Source: an uncultured Bacteroidales bacterium (lineage in GTDB: Bacteria > Bacteroidota > Bacteroidia > Bacteroidales > P3). Taken from it: DNA of 64,000 nt. The notes under the pieces are model-generated. The model was not told where the DNA came from. It saw only the letters and a list, made by a program, of their open reading frames with translations, and made no database searches. This document shows, one piece after another, positions 63,702-64,000 of the stretch. The translations under genes and the position numbers were made by a program. How positions within the stretch are numbered: the first letter of the stretch is position 1; every line of letters starts with the position of its first letter. Where the stretch lies: assembly GCA_900319865.1 (NCBI GenBank), contig ONQD01000003.1, positions 62,001 to 126,000 of the forward strand, in the 5' to 3' direction.

Positions 63702-64000
63702 TTATTTATCTTCATTCATTCGTGTCTTCAACGAGGCAATTCGAACTGCAAAAGTACTACTTTTTTCGGGATTATTGACTATTAATTTCTCATACATGCT
63801 CACCGCTTGGGCCAATTTGCCTTGACGTTCCAACACAAGTGCAAGAGTTTCAGACTCTAACAAATCGCTCGGACGAATACTTTTTTTAGCAAGATCCTGC
63901 ACCGAAACCTCGTCATACTCCTCCATTTCAGGGGGCATACCACCCGAATTTTCCAAAAATTCGGACAAAATAACGCTCTTGGGGGCTGTTTTGAACGAAA
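63702..64000 (-). CDS. TPR-like protein, C-terminal part (partial)
   Basis: The frame is open to the window edge; the last ~99 residues are visible. SETLALVLERQGKLAQAVSM and YEKLIVNNPEKSSTFAVRIA form a TPR-like helical pair. The N-terminal part is outside the window, so full length and function are unknown. It is upstream of secG on the same strand, a pairing seen in other Bacteroidota. Confidence 0.75.
   Translation of the reverse strand, partial: SFKTAPKSVILSEFLENSGGMPPEMEEYDEVSVQDLAKKSIRPSDLLESETLALVLERQGKLAQAVSMYEKLIVNNPEKSSTFAVRIASLKTRMNEDK

Overview
The window is a piece of a Bacteroidales (Bacteroidota) chromosome. The evidence is a complete division and cell-wall (dcw) cluster in the Bacteroidota order, a cargo protein with a type IX secretion C-terminal domain, an S46 dipeptidyl-peptidase, MurE with the meso-diaminopimelate motif DNPR, and several promoters that fit the Bacteroidota consensus TTTG-N19/20-TAnnTTTG. 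Order-level placement is fairly safe; genus cannot be told from the sequence.

Layout. 1-12848 is a surface-polysaccharide locus. It has a partial O-antigen ligase/polymerase, a Wzx flippase, a glycosyltransferase and a GNAT-like protein on the plus strand. A minus-strand operon follows (UDP-HexNAc dehydrogenase, very small Wzz-like protein, Wzy-like polymerase, WlbA-like dehydrogenase, LpxD-like acyltransferase, PIG-L deacetylase, two glycosyltransferases), and then a WecA-like initiating transferase. The parts describe assembly of an acylated, uronic-acid-type amino-sugar glycan on undecaprenyl phosphate.

13106-24597 is an accessory island. A broken AAA ATPase relic is followed by about twelve tightly packed minus-strand genes behind one good promoter (24778-24809). 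They include an ADP-ribosyltransferase-like protein overlapping a NADAR protein (likely toxin-antitoxin or defence pair), a possible macro-like protein, a dual-nuclease DUF2779 protein, two paralogous HExxH zincins (one fused to WG repeats), a second WG-repeat protein, a BspA-type leucine-rich-repeat protein without signal peptide, and several proteins I do not recognise. The island lies beside the 3' end of a tRNA-Leu transcription unit whose first tRNA, Leu(GAG), has lost its 3' half-stems.

25474-38772 holds a 1513-residue secreted protein, a GT39 glycosyltransferase, rsmE, a DUF4159 protein, two secreted proteins (one type IX cargo), mnmA and an EamA transporter. 38932-54264 is the dcw cluster, read on the minus strand from mraZ to ftsZ. 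Its murD position is occupied by a 179-residue remnant with only the C-terminal domain, in which the ligand-binding Lys, Lys and Ser are replaced. 54825-64000 holds a DPP7-type peptidase, HU, fmt, an unusual in-frame fusion of sigma-54 (RpoN) to a LysM/M23 endopeptidase, a RecD/Pif1-like helicase, secG and the end of a TPR-like protein.

The most notable points are the MurD remnant, the RpoN-M23 fusion, the ART-NADAR pair inside the island, the paired zincins with WG repeats, and the broken tRNA.
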